64,000 nt of DNA from Platerodrilus igneus (taxonomy: Eukaryota > Arthropoda > Insecta > Coleoptera > Lycidae). The notes beneath the pieces were generated by a model. The model did no database searches and was not told where the DNA came from. It worked only from the letters and a program-made list of their open reading frames with translations. Every line of letters begins with the position of its first letter. The stretch's first letter is position 1. The DNA lies in contig JARFIW010000003.1 in NCBI GenBank assembly GCA_036346225.1, positions 8,832,001 to 8,896,000 on the forward strand, given 5' to 3'. The translations under genes and the position numbers were made by a program. Of the stretch, positions 23,241 to 34,532 are shown in pieces.

Positions 23241-23344
23241 AGTGGCAAACATCAAAGGACCACGCCCTTCAAAGGAATTTTCCCACGGTCTTCAAAATTT
23301 TCCCAGTCTCAAGTGACCCCATACCTACTTATGTCTTTAAACAA

Positions 23345-24484
23345 GCCGACTGAAGTGGTCGTTAACTAAATTATTACGTGTAAAATTGTTTATATTCATG
23401 TGTTGGTTATTGAGCACGATATTCCCAGGCACGTTGTTAACAAATTCCACCGCTGCTTCAATTGCTGCATCTTGTGGAGGATATGGTTAATTCATAGTAC
23501 ATGCAATATTTGCAATACTGCAGTAGCAATTATTGTGCCTTCCACACGGTCTAACTTTTGGCGAATTCCAAAAACAAGCACAGGAAATCTTCTTTTCTAC
23601 ACCATCATAACTTCGTTTAACAGGGTTCCTTGTTCTGATCTGCAATTCGTTAAACAACTGTTGTGCTGGAGTTACAGGATTAGCTAGTGGAGTAATTACA
23701 TACTTTTTATGGGGTATCCACTATCAGCAACAAGTAAGCTATCGCCGATTTCACCCAGCTCAAACTTTTGACGTATATTTGAATTGTTATATATTGTAGA
23801 GTCATGGGACGAACCCGGCCATCGAGCTACAATATTATTAATTTTTAAGTCGCAGTCACTAATAGTCTGCACATTCAATGAAAAAAAAATGTTTCGGTTT
23901 CTAAATATCTCGGCATTGTCACCGCCAAGCGATTGTATTCTAATATAGGTACAGTCTAGTACACCTATACATCGAGGAAATCGTGCAATATTCAAAAACT
24001 GTTGACGTAAATGTCCCACTTTCCCACTTCTTCTGCTAAAGAAGGCATTTTTATATACTGCCGTCTTAGAGCAGCTAATGCACGTGCCACTTTATGTACA
24101 GCTTTACTTGCAGGACTTGCATGTATTTCTATAAAATTACCAGCAGATACCAGCTAGATACCTTATGGTTAGTAGTACCATTAGGGAAGGTGAAAGTGCA
24201 TGATTTATAAAAACAATATTATTCATATCTTAAAAGTGGGTCTAACCTATACATTCCCTGCCTGTTGCAAACGCAAACGCATCGCAAATTTCATGAATAA
24301 TAAATTCTACTCTATGCTTTGAGAGACGAAATCTCCTAAAGAAGTCATGGTCTTCCCATCTTTCAAAATGGTTTATCCTTTGTCTGATGATGGGCATTCG
24401 CCTTGGACGATTGATCCTTTTTACATAATGAAGCATGTCTTCATAATCATCACTGAAGTTACCCAAAAACTCAATAACATCCAT
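23345..24484 (-). pseudogene. PIF/Harbinger DDE transposase, broken
   Basis: The transposase of the split Harbinger element, which cuts and joins the transposon ends. The start is ATG at 24484 (MDVIEFLGN...), followed by an arginine-rich N-terminal region (RRMPIIRQR, FRRFRLSK). The DDE nuclease part is readable at 24019-23696 with GVLDCTYIRI, WPGSSHDSTI and VADSGYP, containing the expected aspartates. The C-terminal part with VKRS and KKRRFPVL-like sequence continues in other frames to about 23400. Frameshifts and stops separate the pieces. It converges on the Myb-like gene in the other half. Confidence 0.8.
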
Positions 24485-24855
24485 ATTAAAAAGATTAGTT
24501 TATTCAATAAACTTCCGAGAGAAAATAAATTTATAGGTTATGTGGATGAACCGAGTTTAAACCATCAAAAATAGGAGATCACCTGTGAACTTAGTTCAGA
24601 TATTGAACTATAATTGAAAAATAAAAATATTATATTAAACCTAGTTTAAACTCTAATCTTAGTTTAAACTAGTATTGAAAAATTGGGCCTAGAGGTATTA
24701 CGAATTCCGAATTCCAAAACAGCAGTCAATAATCAGTAAACATGCAATCGAAATAACAAAAAAAAATCCATAAAATCACTTTCCAACTTCGTTGTTCTGC
24801 AGATGTTATTTACGACTTCGGGCGGTCATCGGAGCATTTAGCGCAAATACGTACG

Positions 24856-25095
24856 TGTTTTAGCGTAGAAAGCCAGGAATTTAAAGAATTTAATTAATAT
24901 TGCAAATGCACAATAAATATGAGGCAGGAATAATTGTGAACTTACCAAATTAGGTGGTGTGCACTAAATTACTTCAACTTCGGAAGAGACGAACCGCACG
25001 CTTCGAGAGTCAATTGAACACACACTTGGCTTATCAGTTTTGTCCTTAACATTACCGGTGGGCGCAAATATATCGGACAAGAGATGGCGCGAACA
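24856..25095 (-). repeat. 3' LTR of BEL/Pao copy A
   Basis: 240 bp, TGTTTT...GAACA on the plus strand. It is next to a purine-rich tract (minus strand AGGTGGGCGG just upstream), as expected for plus-strand priming. It lacks 11 bp present in the other LTR (near AAGTTATGTAG). Confidence 0.85.
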
Positions 25096-25420
25096 TAACC
25101 GCCCACCTAGAGTATAATATTTTAAGGCAAGGAGAATGAAGTACTTTGGCATTTCGTCCAAACGGGGACTACAGATTACCCGCTGGTGTACGGGAGTGAA
25201 AAGAGAATGCGGGATAGGAAAGGAATGATTTTATTTCAATAAATTAAATCAATTAAAATTAAAATGAAATTTAAAGAAAACGAGAGAAATAAAAGTATAT
25301 ACAGAAAATAATTAAAATTAAGTTGTTATATTAATCAACATGGGGAAAAGGAGTAGTTTATTGACCGGACGTACAAATATATTGTCAGCAGTTTAGACGG
25401 AGGCAACACGTACAACGCCA

Positions 25421-27162
25421 TCAGGTCCTGGAAAGACTTGTTCTACCCGAGCAATAGGTCAAGAAAGAGAGGAAGTCTAAGATCCGGATAAAAGTACTAC
25501 TTGTCCGGGTTGTAAATTTGGTATAGAAGTGTTCCATTTTGGACGAGGCAATTGGGAACGTAAATATTCGTTGGTCCAACTTTTCCAAAATGAGAACAAA
25601 ATTTGCCGGAGCAGTTGCCAACGATTACGAAAAGACATATTTTCGGTGATGGGCAGTTCCGGAAAACCCAGAATGGGAACACCGATTAAAAAAATGCCCT
25701 GGGGAGAGATAGTCTGTACCGTTATTAGGGTCCGAGGAGAGAAACACAACGGACGACTATTAAGAAGCGCTTCGATCCTAATAAAAATTGTGCTCAATCC
25801 TTCAAAAGTGAGGGGTCGATTCCCGATGTAATAAACTTTTTGAGGATTTGACACAGGACTTCCAAATACCACCGACATTAGGGTTTGGGGGGGATTGAAT
25901 TTTCAAACAACTTGTAGAGAGGCAAAGTTGGTATAAAGCTGGTTTTTATTTTGCAAATTCCAAGTTCTAGCATCCTTTAATTCGCGAAATACACCAACAA
26001 AGTTGGTTTCGCAGTCGGAAAATAAAGTAGACGGGGTGCCCCTACGAGCCTCTACAAGCCATAAATGCGTCAGTGATTAGACCCGAAACAATTTCCAAGG
26101 GTACAGCTTTGGTGCATATGCATACAAAAACACATAAGTAAGTTTTTGTAATACGGGCGTTTGTTTTCTTGGAAGTTTTCAATAGAAAAGAACCCTTCAG
26201 TAAAAGCACGAGTTATACGAACTCGAGCAAAAGGCAATTCGGACATTAAAGGAGGCGATGGTTTACATTTTAATCTGTAGCACTTGAAACAATTAAAAAT
26301 ATGCTTGCGTAAAATACATTGTAGAGAATTAATCCAATAATGTCGTTGAATAAGCTCTTGAGTAGTTAAAACATCAGAATGCAAAGATTCCTTGTGATAA
26401 TGATCACAAATAAGAGTGGTCAAAAGCGTATTCTGGGGAATAAGAGAGGATGCTTAAATTCATTGGGTAATATAGAGTGGTTTAGTCTACCGCCCACCCT
26501 GAGGAGACAATTTGAATCTAGGAAAGGAGTTAGTTTGCTGAGATACCCGTTAAGCGGTTTTCTTTTATTTAAAATGGCGATTTCTTTGGAAAAATATGAG
26601 ATTTGAGCGATTCTGACGCATACTGTCAAAAAATCGTTGAGTTCGGAGACTGAAAGAGGCCCAGCACACCGATTTGCGGCGGCAATTGTTGAAAAAACAT
26701 AGACAATATGCAATTGTACGTTGAAGTCGTGATAAGATAGAAAACCGAGCGAAAATTTGTTCACAAATAAATAATTCGGTGGTGGTTAAACATACCACGG
26801 AATTTTTAGTTCAGGTAAGTCTAAACTAGAGGGCGTTTGAAAAGTAGCGCGAGAAAATACAGTGTCTACCGAGAGTCGAAATGGTGCAAGTCCGCACCAC
26901 CATAATTCATTATTAATTATTTCATTGAGTAATAGGCCACGAGAAGCGGCGTGAGTAAGTGTGGAGAGGTGACCAACCAGCCCAAAACAATATGAGAATC
27001 AATGAACAAGAGGGTCTCGAAAAAATCGAAAGGCGGATTATTTCCGGTGATAGAATGTACCAATTTAGCGAGTAATAAGGTATCGGAGAGTTCTAGTTTA
27101 GTGATTGTGAGAGATTTAAGGGATGCTACCTTGCTTTTAGCTTGTGAAGAGTTTATATTCAC
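25421..27162 (-). pseudogene. BEL/Pao copy A integrase and RNase H end, broken
   Basis: The C-terminal part of pol. From the 5' side: RNase H (27162-26917, AKSKVASLKSLTITKLEL and the D in FIDSHIVLGW), the linker with LRVGGRLNHS (about 26480), the integrase H2C2-like zinc domain (26423-26070, NCFKCYRLKC) and the integrase C-terminal domain (25878-25477, IEALLNSRPLC and PNLQPGQVVLL). The pieces lie in several frames with stops. Part of the catalytic core (about 25880-26160) is not readable as one frame. The LINE inserted immediately upstream of AKSKVA. Confidence 0.75.
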
Positions 27163-27219
27163 TTACCTTTCCTCACTTCTCAATTTTGTGTCCATCGTCA
27201 AAGTATCCTATACTCTATC

Positions 27220-28233
27220 ATGTCTGAACGATTTGTATTTAACTGTTGTCGTACTGTTAGTGTTGCTTTGCAAACTGAGCAGGAAAATTTGGAAAAGATT
27301 GACCATGAGCAGTTGACCACAAATCAAATACTGGCACATGTCCATCCACGTGGCACAAACCGAGGTGTTAAATTACATTATGTACCTAGTTCAAATTCTT
27401 GCAAAGAAAATTATAATGTCTCGCTACAAGAAGAACTTTGTAATGCAGCTACTAAGAATGCTCCATTTGTTAATGAAAATGAAGTACCTAAGTGTAATAT
27501 CAGAACAATAACATCTACCTACAAACGAAAAATTGCTGTGTTTGGTGATAGCCATGTTAGACGATTTTCTGAAATCCTATATTCTCTATTAGGGTCTGAT
27601 TCCTACACAATTTATGTAGAATGTAAACCCAGTGCAACATTAGAACAGTCTATAAAGAATGTGTCAGCAGTACTCGGTGATTTCTCTAAACTTGATTCTA
27701 TTATTATACTAGGTGGCATTGGCAATGCTTTGAAAGGTTCTAAAGTACCTCTTGCAACATTGTCTTTATTAAAGAATATCGCAGATTGCACAAACCTTCA
27801 CTTGATCGCCGCACCGTTCTGGAAGGGCCGTATAGTGTTGAATCAGATCATTCATTCCTTAAACCTTGAAATATATGATTTTCTCACATCTTCGAATGCT
27901 GTGTTTAATTACTTTGATATTAATAGTATATTATCTGTGGATCATTTCACCCGTCATGGACTTCACATGAAATATAACGGGAAAGTTTTTCTTCTTCAAC
28001 ATGTAGTGCAAAGTACAAATAAATTCACTTCGTATTTTCCTAATTTTCTTGCTACCAAAAACAGCCTGGTGAGCATTAAAATTAGTATTGATAATACTTG
28101 TACCAATTCAATTGAATCCTTACCAGATTCTTATATTAATACTTATGAGGATTCACTAAACACTACTGCTGACAAAAATAACTCTTTTCCGCCTAGTACA
28201 TGTGATTTTAATAGCAAATCGTTTTTTAAATAA
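27220..28233 (+). CDS. LINE ORF1 with SGNH-type esterase domain
   Basis: A 337-codon uninterrupted ORF. An N-terminal region of about 100 residues without recognised motif precedes an SGNH hydrolase-like domain: block I VFGDSHVRRF (Ser111), a glycine/asparagine block GGIGNAL (165-171) and the terminal D-H block DHFTRHGLHM (Asp241, His249). These are the catalytic serine, oxyanion and Asp-His positions of the family. In CR1/L2-type LINEs ORF1 esterases are thought to help RNP or membrane interactions; the substrate is unknown. It overlaps ORF2 by 32 nt in another frame. Being open while ORF2 is broken may be chance. No zinc finger or PHD is seen, so the N-terminus could be short. Confidence 0.8.
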   Translation: MSERFVFNCCRTVSVALQTEQENLEKIDHEQLTTNQILAHVHPRGTNRGVKLHYVPSSNSCKENYNVSLQEELCNAATKNAPFVNENEVPKCNIRTITSTYKRKIAVFGDSHVRRFSEILYSLLGSDSYTIYVECKPSATLEQSIKNVSAVLGDFSKLDSIIILGGIGNALKGSKVPLATLSLLKNIADCTNLHLIAAPFWKGRIVLNQIIHSLNLEIYDFLTSSNAVFNYFDINSILSVDHFTRHGLHMKYNGKVFLLQHVVQSTNKFTSYFPNFLATKNSLVSIKISIDNTCTNSIESLPDSYINTYEDSLNTTADKNNSFPPSTCDFNSKSFFK

Positions 28234-31038
28234 GCATTCGCCAGAGATTCCCTTTTCACTTCTATTACTTAATATTCGTAGTTTGCGTAACAAGGTTGAT
28301 AGCTTATTAATTATATTAGAATCTTTAAATTTTCCTTTCATATTATGCATAACGGAACATTGGTTAAATCCCAATGAATATATCCATATTGACAACTATA
28401 ATCTTATTAATATTTTTTGCAGAAACTCTCTGCAACATGGAGGCACGGCAATATATAGTACTGTTAATTTTAATTGTGAAAGCAAATCCACCTTTGATCA
28501 CTTGAGGGTTGAATCCACCTTCGAGGTTAGTCATGTCTATTCTAAATTTAATAATCTACATATCTTTTGCATTTATCGATCACCTACCGGTAACATTGAC
28601 TACTTCCTTGATGCCCTGGATACAATCCTTAATGCAACTTCGGTTCATAGTAAAGTCATCTTAACTGGTGACTTTAACTTAAATTATAATAATTCTTCTG
28701 ATAGAAATTTAATTAATTTTAAGCGTTTATTGTTGTTGTATAATATGACTATGGAGGTTCACTACGATACACGTCTATTTTCAAAATCCGCTTCTTGTAT
28801 TGACTACATTATTTCAAATATTCATTCCTCTGCGATCCTATGTTCTGAACCTATAAGTAATGACTTGTCTGACCATGGATTCTTATATTTCTCTTGCATT
28901 TCATTATACCTGGATAGCTCAAAGGGTATTAAACGACGTGTTTTTAATCACAAAACTAAATCTAAATTTGCAATACTATGCTCTCAGATTGATACCTCTA
29001 AGACATTACAGAGTTTAAATCAAAATTTTTTAGCACTAGTTTCAGCCCTCTCGATAGCTTTTGAAAAGTCATTTCCACTTCAAGAATATAAACAAAAGCA
29101 TAATAAATCCTGGTTGACAAATGGTATTCGTATTTCTGCAAGAAATAAAAAATATTTACACTATTTATACAAGCATTATCCTAACTCATTATTTATAAGG
29201 AACTATTATTTAAATTATAAGAAAATATTTGAATCTGTAATCAAGTTAGCAAAAATTACTACAATGACTAAACGAATCTTGGTATCAAAACACAAACAAA
29301 AAGAATTATGGCATATCATAAATGAGGTAACAGGAAGAACTAATCCTGCTATAAAGGCCATATCTTTGAATAACTGTCTTGATGATAAGGTAGCGGATAC
29401 CTTAAATTTACATTTTGTAAATGCAGCTTATTCCTAGTATCTAATAATCATGTTTCCATTGCCGCTTCAAGCGATTATTTGTATAAAAATAAACAATCTA
29501 ACCCTAATAATTTCATGCTTCGTCCTACAAGCTATCAAGAAGTAAGGGAAGTAATTAGTTCGTTTAAAAATAAAAGTTGCTCTGGTGTTGATAATATACC
29601 TGCAAAAATACTTCTCGATCTTCCTGAGAACATTCTAATTCATCTTTCTGATCTCATAAACGGCTCTTTCTCTTTAGGGATTTTCCCAGACTGTCTTAAA
29701 CACGTAATTGTCATCCCTCTACACAAAGGAGGTTTATTTGTGGTAAATAATTTCCGCCCAATATCATTGTTGTCAGTTTTTTCAAAGATTATCGAGACAT
29801 TAGTCAAATCCAGGCTCTTAAGTTTGGTTAATAAATTTGATCTTTTCGCTTCAACTCAATTTGGTTTTTGTGCGAAAAACTCAACAAAGGACGCTATTTA
29901 TAATTTTTTCACTAATGTTTATTCAAGTATAAACACTGTAAATTCCTTTTCTTTTGCTGTATTCGTAGATATAAGTAAAGCTTTAGACTCTGTAAATCAC
30001 GAGATACTATTAAAAAAACTTTATTTTTATGGAGTAAGGGGTATCCCCAATGATTGGAGAACGTACGCAATCAGTTCGAAATGGAAATTATAATGTATCT
30101 TCGAAACTTTAAATAAAACTAGGTGTGCCTCAAGGCTCTGTATTGGGGCCTATACTGTTTTTATTTTTTATCAATGACTTTGTAACTTCTATCAGATACG
30201 CATCTGTCACCTTGTTTGCGGACGATATTAGCTTAAGTTGGGAATCCTCTTCGATTACTTCACTTGAATCTCACATCTCTTCAGACATGTCATCAGCCAA
30301 TAATTGGTTTAAGATAAATAAGCTTTCGGTAAACGTCGAAAAAACCTGTTCCATGACCTTCAAGGGTTGGAATTGCATTAAAGAAATGAAACAGCTCAGT
30401 AATTTAAACTGTTCCACTTCTACCAAATTTCTAGGTCTGACGGTTGATTGCAACCTTACCTGGAATGAGCATGTAACCAAGCTTGCTAATTCCTTAGCTT
30501 CTGCTTGCTACGCTATTAGATCTGTGTCCAGGGTATCAACGGAAATTGGCACTCTTAATGCATACTATGCACTATTTGACTCAAAAATGCGATATGGACT
30601 AGCTTTTGGGGCAACAGTTCTCTCAAAAACATTAAAATAATATTTAAACTGCAAAAGAAAGCAATTAGGATAGTCTGCAAAACCTCTAGGTATACTCATT
30701 GCAAACCATTATTTAAAAAACTTAACGTTCTCACTTATGCTTCAGCATTCATTTGTGATACCCTCCTATTATTTTACAAGTATCGATCTAACTTTCCCAT
30801 AACAAATTCTGTTCATGGTTACAACACCCGAAATTCCAACGCTATACATTGTCCTGGGCCTACTTCAACACGATTTAAACGATCGTTCTGGTATATGGCC
30901 CCTACTTTATATAATAAACTCCCAACCTCGGTCAAAGACCTAAATAATCTTTTTGCTTTTAAAAGTGCGCTTTTAGCCTTGTTACGCGAACGATGTTATT
31001 ATACCATAGAGGAATTTCTGGAGGATGTCTTTGACTAG
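28202..31038 (+). pseudogene. LINE ORF2: endonuclease and reverse transcriptase, broken
   Basis: ORF2 is in four readable segments. 28202-29437 (411 codons) is the endonuclease, with LLLNIRSLRNK, ITEHWL, YRSPTGN, LTGDFNLN, CIDYII and SDHG, so all the metal-binding and catalytic positions seem present. 29440-30093 is the RT fingers/palm (SCSGVDNIPAK, FRPISLL, FVDISKALDSVNH). 30125-30640 has GVPQGSVLGPILFL and the catalytic box LFADDISL. 30641-31038 is the C-terminal region (LQKKAIRIV, KLPTSVKDL, stop at 31038). Frameshifts lie near 29430, 30080 and 30640. Nonfunctional as it stands. Confidence 0.85.
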
Positions 31039-31170
31039 TACTTTTAGTATGTTATTTTAAATTATTTAATGTGTAATTTGTTATTTATTTTAGATGTAAC
31101 TTTGTATTTTTAAAGTTTTTATTGTATTGTTTAAAGGGATAAGTGTAACTACCATTCTATATGGGTACAA

Positions 31171-31240
<70 letters not shown>

Positions 31241-31254
31241 ATCTATCTATCTAT
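31171..31254. repeat. LINE 3' tail: (TA)n then (ATCT)n
   Basis: About 68 bp of TA dinucleotides followed by four ATCT units, lying exactly where the LINE ends and the BEL sequence resumes. Confidence 0.85.
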
Positions 31255-31255
31255 C

Positions 31256-33225
31256 AAATGGCACGAGACTGAGGTAGCACTGGTAATGTGCAAATATACC
31301 GCAGCGCCAAATCCTTTTATGCTTCCATTGCACAAACCTAATAAGCGATATGTGACATTCGTGGTAAACAACTTTCGCAAAATTCGGATCTGAGACAAAT
31401 AACACAATTGAGAGGAGAGAAATTGCCATTGTTGGCGAGAGCAGGAGGAAGAGTTTGATCCCAGTCTAGCTGAGCAAGCCACAATTGTTGCAAAAATACT
31501 TTGCGACAAATGTTACCGGCGTTAACCAACCCAACGGATCAAATATGCCAGCTATGTACAATAAAATAGATCGTTTAGTAACTGGATTTTGTAAAGCACT
31601 CGTGTAATAAGTGAATGCGTCTTCAAGAAGAATCCAAACCAATCCGAGGATATTTCTTCCCGAAACTTCATCTGAAAATTGCACGGTGGGTTCCAAATCG
31701 GACGTAATAAAAGGCGCAAGTAGTTCCTGAGAATTGCTAGACTATTTTCGTATAACAAACCCTGCGCGACTCAATAATTCGCTTATTTCAAGTTGAAGTT
31801 CTTTAGCTTCCTCGTAACAGCATGCGCCAGAAACGACGTCATCAACATACGTATGATACACTAGCGCTTTGGAAGCTAGAGTATACTGTGAACCTTCATC
31901 GTGTATCGCTGCGCCAAATAGGCAGAAGAAGCGAGCCCATACGTTAATGTTTTCAACTCGTATTCTTTAACCGGTTGAGACGCGGAAGGACGCCAAAATA
32001 TGTGCTGAAATTGGCGATCCGCGGGGTTTAAAGAATCATTCTATATATCATTTTTAAATCACCGCAGAGAGCCATTTCATGACTTCGAAACGCGAAAGTA
32101 ATTTCTGGAAGACCTTTTTGTAATTTGGGACCAACTAACAATTGCTGGTTGAGAGTATTTCCGTTTTTATCGGGAGCGGAACCGTTAAAAAGAACTCTTA
32201 GTTTGTTGGAACTACTAGAGGTTTTGTAGACAGGGTGAGGTGGTAAAATAATAGTTCGAGGCCATCTGAGCAACTTGCATATGATCAAGCTGCTCATATT
32301 CTAATAGAAATTCGTTATAAGAAGCGTGATTAGTTGGCGACTGAAGTAAGCGTTTTTCTAAATTTAAGTACGTTTTCAATACTGAATAACGGTTTTCAGA
32401 TAAAGCTACCCCTTGGGATTTAAATGGCAACGAAACGACATAACGACCGCTAATTCGTTGATGTGTTTCATTAAAATGTGTTCCTCAATAAATATCGTCT
32501 GGGTTGGTTTTGACGAGCTGTGGAATTTCTTCTAAATCCCAAAATTGTTGGAGTTGGAGATACAGTGAATCGGAAGTGGTGAACCAAAAAATGTCTTTAT
32601 CGAGAGATGGAGTAGAAATATAACCAATAGTAATATAACCAAAAAGTGTGTTTATGCATAGAGGCTGACTGGGAATCACATACGGAGGTTCGCCAGCAAT
32701 TATCCCAGAAAGGGCACCAGCGCCTAATAATAAATCCACTTTAGCAGGACGATAAAATTCGTTGTCTACTAATTTTAAATGCCGATACTGCTGAAGTATA
32801 TGCGAAGGAATATTACTTGTAGGGATTTCACTGGAAATATCCGAAAGCACAGATGCTTCACCATTTAATTTATGATGCCATGTATATTTCAAACGAAGGA
32901 TTCAATTTACTGGAGCCTTAGAAGTGGCGAGTGAGTTTGCGATTCTAGAAATTTGCCGAATTCCGGGAAATAATTTCAAGTCCAAAAGCTGAACACAAGC
33001 AAGCGAAATGGCATTGATTTGACTGCCAGTGTTCAAAACTGCTTTGTTGGGTTGCAAATTACCGCTGGAATCGATAATCAAAGCTCGAAGTGTACCTAAC
33101 AATACCGTGCTCGCAGTAGAAGTATTAGAAAAATTACACTGAGAATTTGAATTCGAGGGGGCTGCTGTTATTGGGACGGCTAATGAGTTGCTATTTTGCA
33201 TTATTTCAGAGGGTAGATCATTCAA
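31256..33225 (-). pseudogene. BEL/Pao copy A protease and reverse transcriptase, broken
   Basis: The upstream part of pol. The protease region (33225-32902) reads AVLNTGSQINAIS; family members have an aspartate where this has asparagine, so the catalytic residue is lost. RT follows: 32892-32485 (LLLGAGALSGII, INTLFGYITIG), LRVLFNGSAPDKNG (about 32190), PKLQKGLPEITFAFRSH (about 32120) and GIFDPLGWLTPVTFVAKYF (about 31560). The YVDD-type region (about 31850) has the expected DD within VDDVV-like sequence. Many frameshifts and stops. Confidence 0.75.
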
Positions 33226-33239
33226 AAAGGTGTGGTGAT

Positions 33240-34458
33240 GAGGCGGGTTACAAAAAGTGCAAATAAAGGTGGATTTGCAGCTGGTTTTTAAATGGTTTCC
33301 TAAGCATTTAGTGCAACGTTGTAATTTTTAAATTAAAGCGTGACGCTCAAAAAGTCCATTTTGACAAAGAGTTTACAAGCATAAATCTTGTGAGTTTGCT
33401 GACAAATCGGACAAATAATTGTGATCATGGGGATTTACTAGCAATTATTGTATCATTCAACAATAAGGTTTTGGATGCATAATTCTTACTACAAGATTGA
33501 GACCAATTGTGAGGCTGATTGATTTCCGAACAACCAGTAGAATTCATTTCTGCGGTTTCTGCTTGTGCAGTTACAAATTCAAAAGAGTTGCGCAAGTGGG
33601 AACGTCACCAGTGTTTTGTTTGAGGTCAAAAGCAGTTTTGCTTTTACGGTCTAAATTTCGATAAGAAATATAGAAGAGTAAATAATCAGACAAATCATCT
33701 AGATCAAATGACATTTAAGCCGTTTACAGAATTTGCATGTATTTGTAAATACTGCGAGAGATTGAAATGAGATGAATTATTGATAGGTTTGAAATTAAGT
33801 AATTGTTGCATATAATAATGCGATTTTCTTCGAATGCAGGTATCTTTCTTTTAATCGCTCATAAGCAACAACATATTGACCTTCCTGTACCTGAATATTA
33901 CTAATCAAACTTAGAGCTTCGCCTTTTAAGCAGTTGCGTAAAAAATGAAATTTCAATAGCTTTGGGAGATTGGTATCGTGTACCAAAGTAGAAAAGGAGC
34001 TGAAAAAATGGCCCCATTGATCAATTGAGTCGTCGAATTGCGGAAGACTCAGTGGAGACAGGGCGGTCGTTTGATTCGAATGATTGTCGCTTTCAGCCTT
34101 CGTGTGTGATATTTTCAGTTCGTTGTGTTTAGTGAAAATAGCGTCAAAAAGCCTATCAAACGAATCGACATCAAGTTTTACATGATCCCGTTTATCCGGA
34201 AGTTAGGAATTAAAGTCAATGACTTCATCGCAGAGGGTAGCGAATTGAGATTGGCAATTCTTTCGTTCTCGTTACGCGTGCTTCAACAGCTGCTAATTTG
34301 AATTTGTCACAATTTTTAACGAAATCAAAAATTGTGGTTAATCTAGAAAACAACAATTGTAATTTCGATTGAAGAGTTTTGTTATCAGACATAATATTAT
34401 TAGTGCACGTAACTTCAAGATAACACAGTTGTGCAGAATTGGAATGTGCACAATGCAA
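33240..34458 (-). pseudogene. BEL/Pao copy A gag, broken
   Basis: The gag region on the minus strand: an N-terminal open piece (34458-34225), a middle piece (33986-33795) with LPKLLKFHFLRNCLKGEAL, the pattern of BEL gag DUF1759-type domains, and decayed zinc-knuckle sequence near 33330-33240 (CTKCLGNHLKTSC). Frames are broken throughout. Confidence 0.65.
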
Positions 34459-34532
34459 CTTAATCGCTAGTTTATCGTTTGTTGAATGAATTAATTTAAT
34501 TCGTTCGTTATGGGAGCTCGTTAAGGATCATA

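Larger units (their letters stand above)
11543..23329. mobile_element. Polinton/Maverick-like element, palindromic with DNA polymerase B in both arms
   Basis: An 11,787-bp element with three seen hallmarks: a 5' AG start, a CT 3' end, and a perfect 6-bp target duplication TATGTC (11537-11542 and 23330-23335). Its arms are inverted copies of each other (11543-16321 and 17778-23329) around a 1,456-bp centre. Each arm carries subterminal tandem repeats, a tRNA-like sequence, a TATA/initiator promoter and a protein-primed PolB gene reading inward. I recognise no integrase, capsid protein, packaging ATPase or protease, which autonomous Polintons carry. One duplication bounds the whole structure, so I infer the palindrome integrated as a unit using integrase supplied in trans. 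Confidence 0.85.
17778..23329 (-). repeat. right arm of the Polinton palindrome (long TIR)
   Basis: The inverted counterpart of the left arm. It is longer (5,552 versus 4,779 bp), mainly because of a right-arm-only block at about 21835-22649. It ends ...TACCTACT at 23329, directly before the TATGTC duplication. Confidence 0.9.
10108..24689 (+). mobile_element. PIF/Harbinger DNA transposon, split by the Polinton
   Basis: A Harbinger-type transposon whose two halves lie at 10108-11542 and 23330-24689. The termini are imperfect inverted repeats (GGGCCGATTTTTCAAT at 10108; ATTGAAAAATTGGGCC ending at 24689; 14 of 16 match). Flanking trinucleotides are TAA and TAG, close to the TWA target duplication of the superfamily. 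Without the insert the element would be about 2.8 kb. It carries the two genes typical of the group, a Myb/SANT-like protein at the left and a DDE transposase at the right, convergently arranged. The Polinton landed between their 3' ends. Both genes are broken. Confidence 0.8.
27163..31255 (+). mobile_element. CR1/Jockey-type LINE nested in BEL/Pao copy A
   Basis: A non-LTR retrotransposon of about 4.1 kb inserted antisense into the BEL RNase H coding sequence: BEL coding resumes at about 31256 with CHL-type sequence that continues at 27162. It has ORF1 (esterase domain), ORF2 (endonuclease, RT, C-terminal region) and a 3' tail of TA and ATCT repeats (31171-31254). CR1/L2-group elements are known for SGNH-esterase ORF1 proteins and microsatellite-like tails. 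The exact clade cannot be fixed by eye. It is younger than its host BEL copy. Confidence 0.85.

Noticed and set aside
11543..23329. The palindrome as a simple assembly artefact
   Set aside because: The arms differ by many private changes (39-nt deletion, 815-bp block, separate frameshifts), and a perfect target duplication flanks the whole. An artefact would give identical arms. Long reads are still the decisive test.
22931..23369. Frames of about 100 codons on both strands at the right Polinton end
   Set aside because: Produced by the 53-bp subterminal repeats.
31127..31393. A frame rich in Tyr-Ile repeats
   Set aside because: It is the translated TA microsatellite at the LINE tail.
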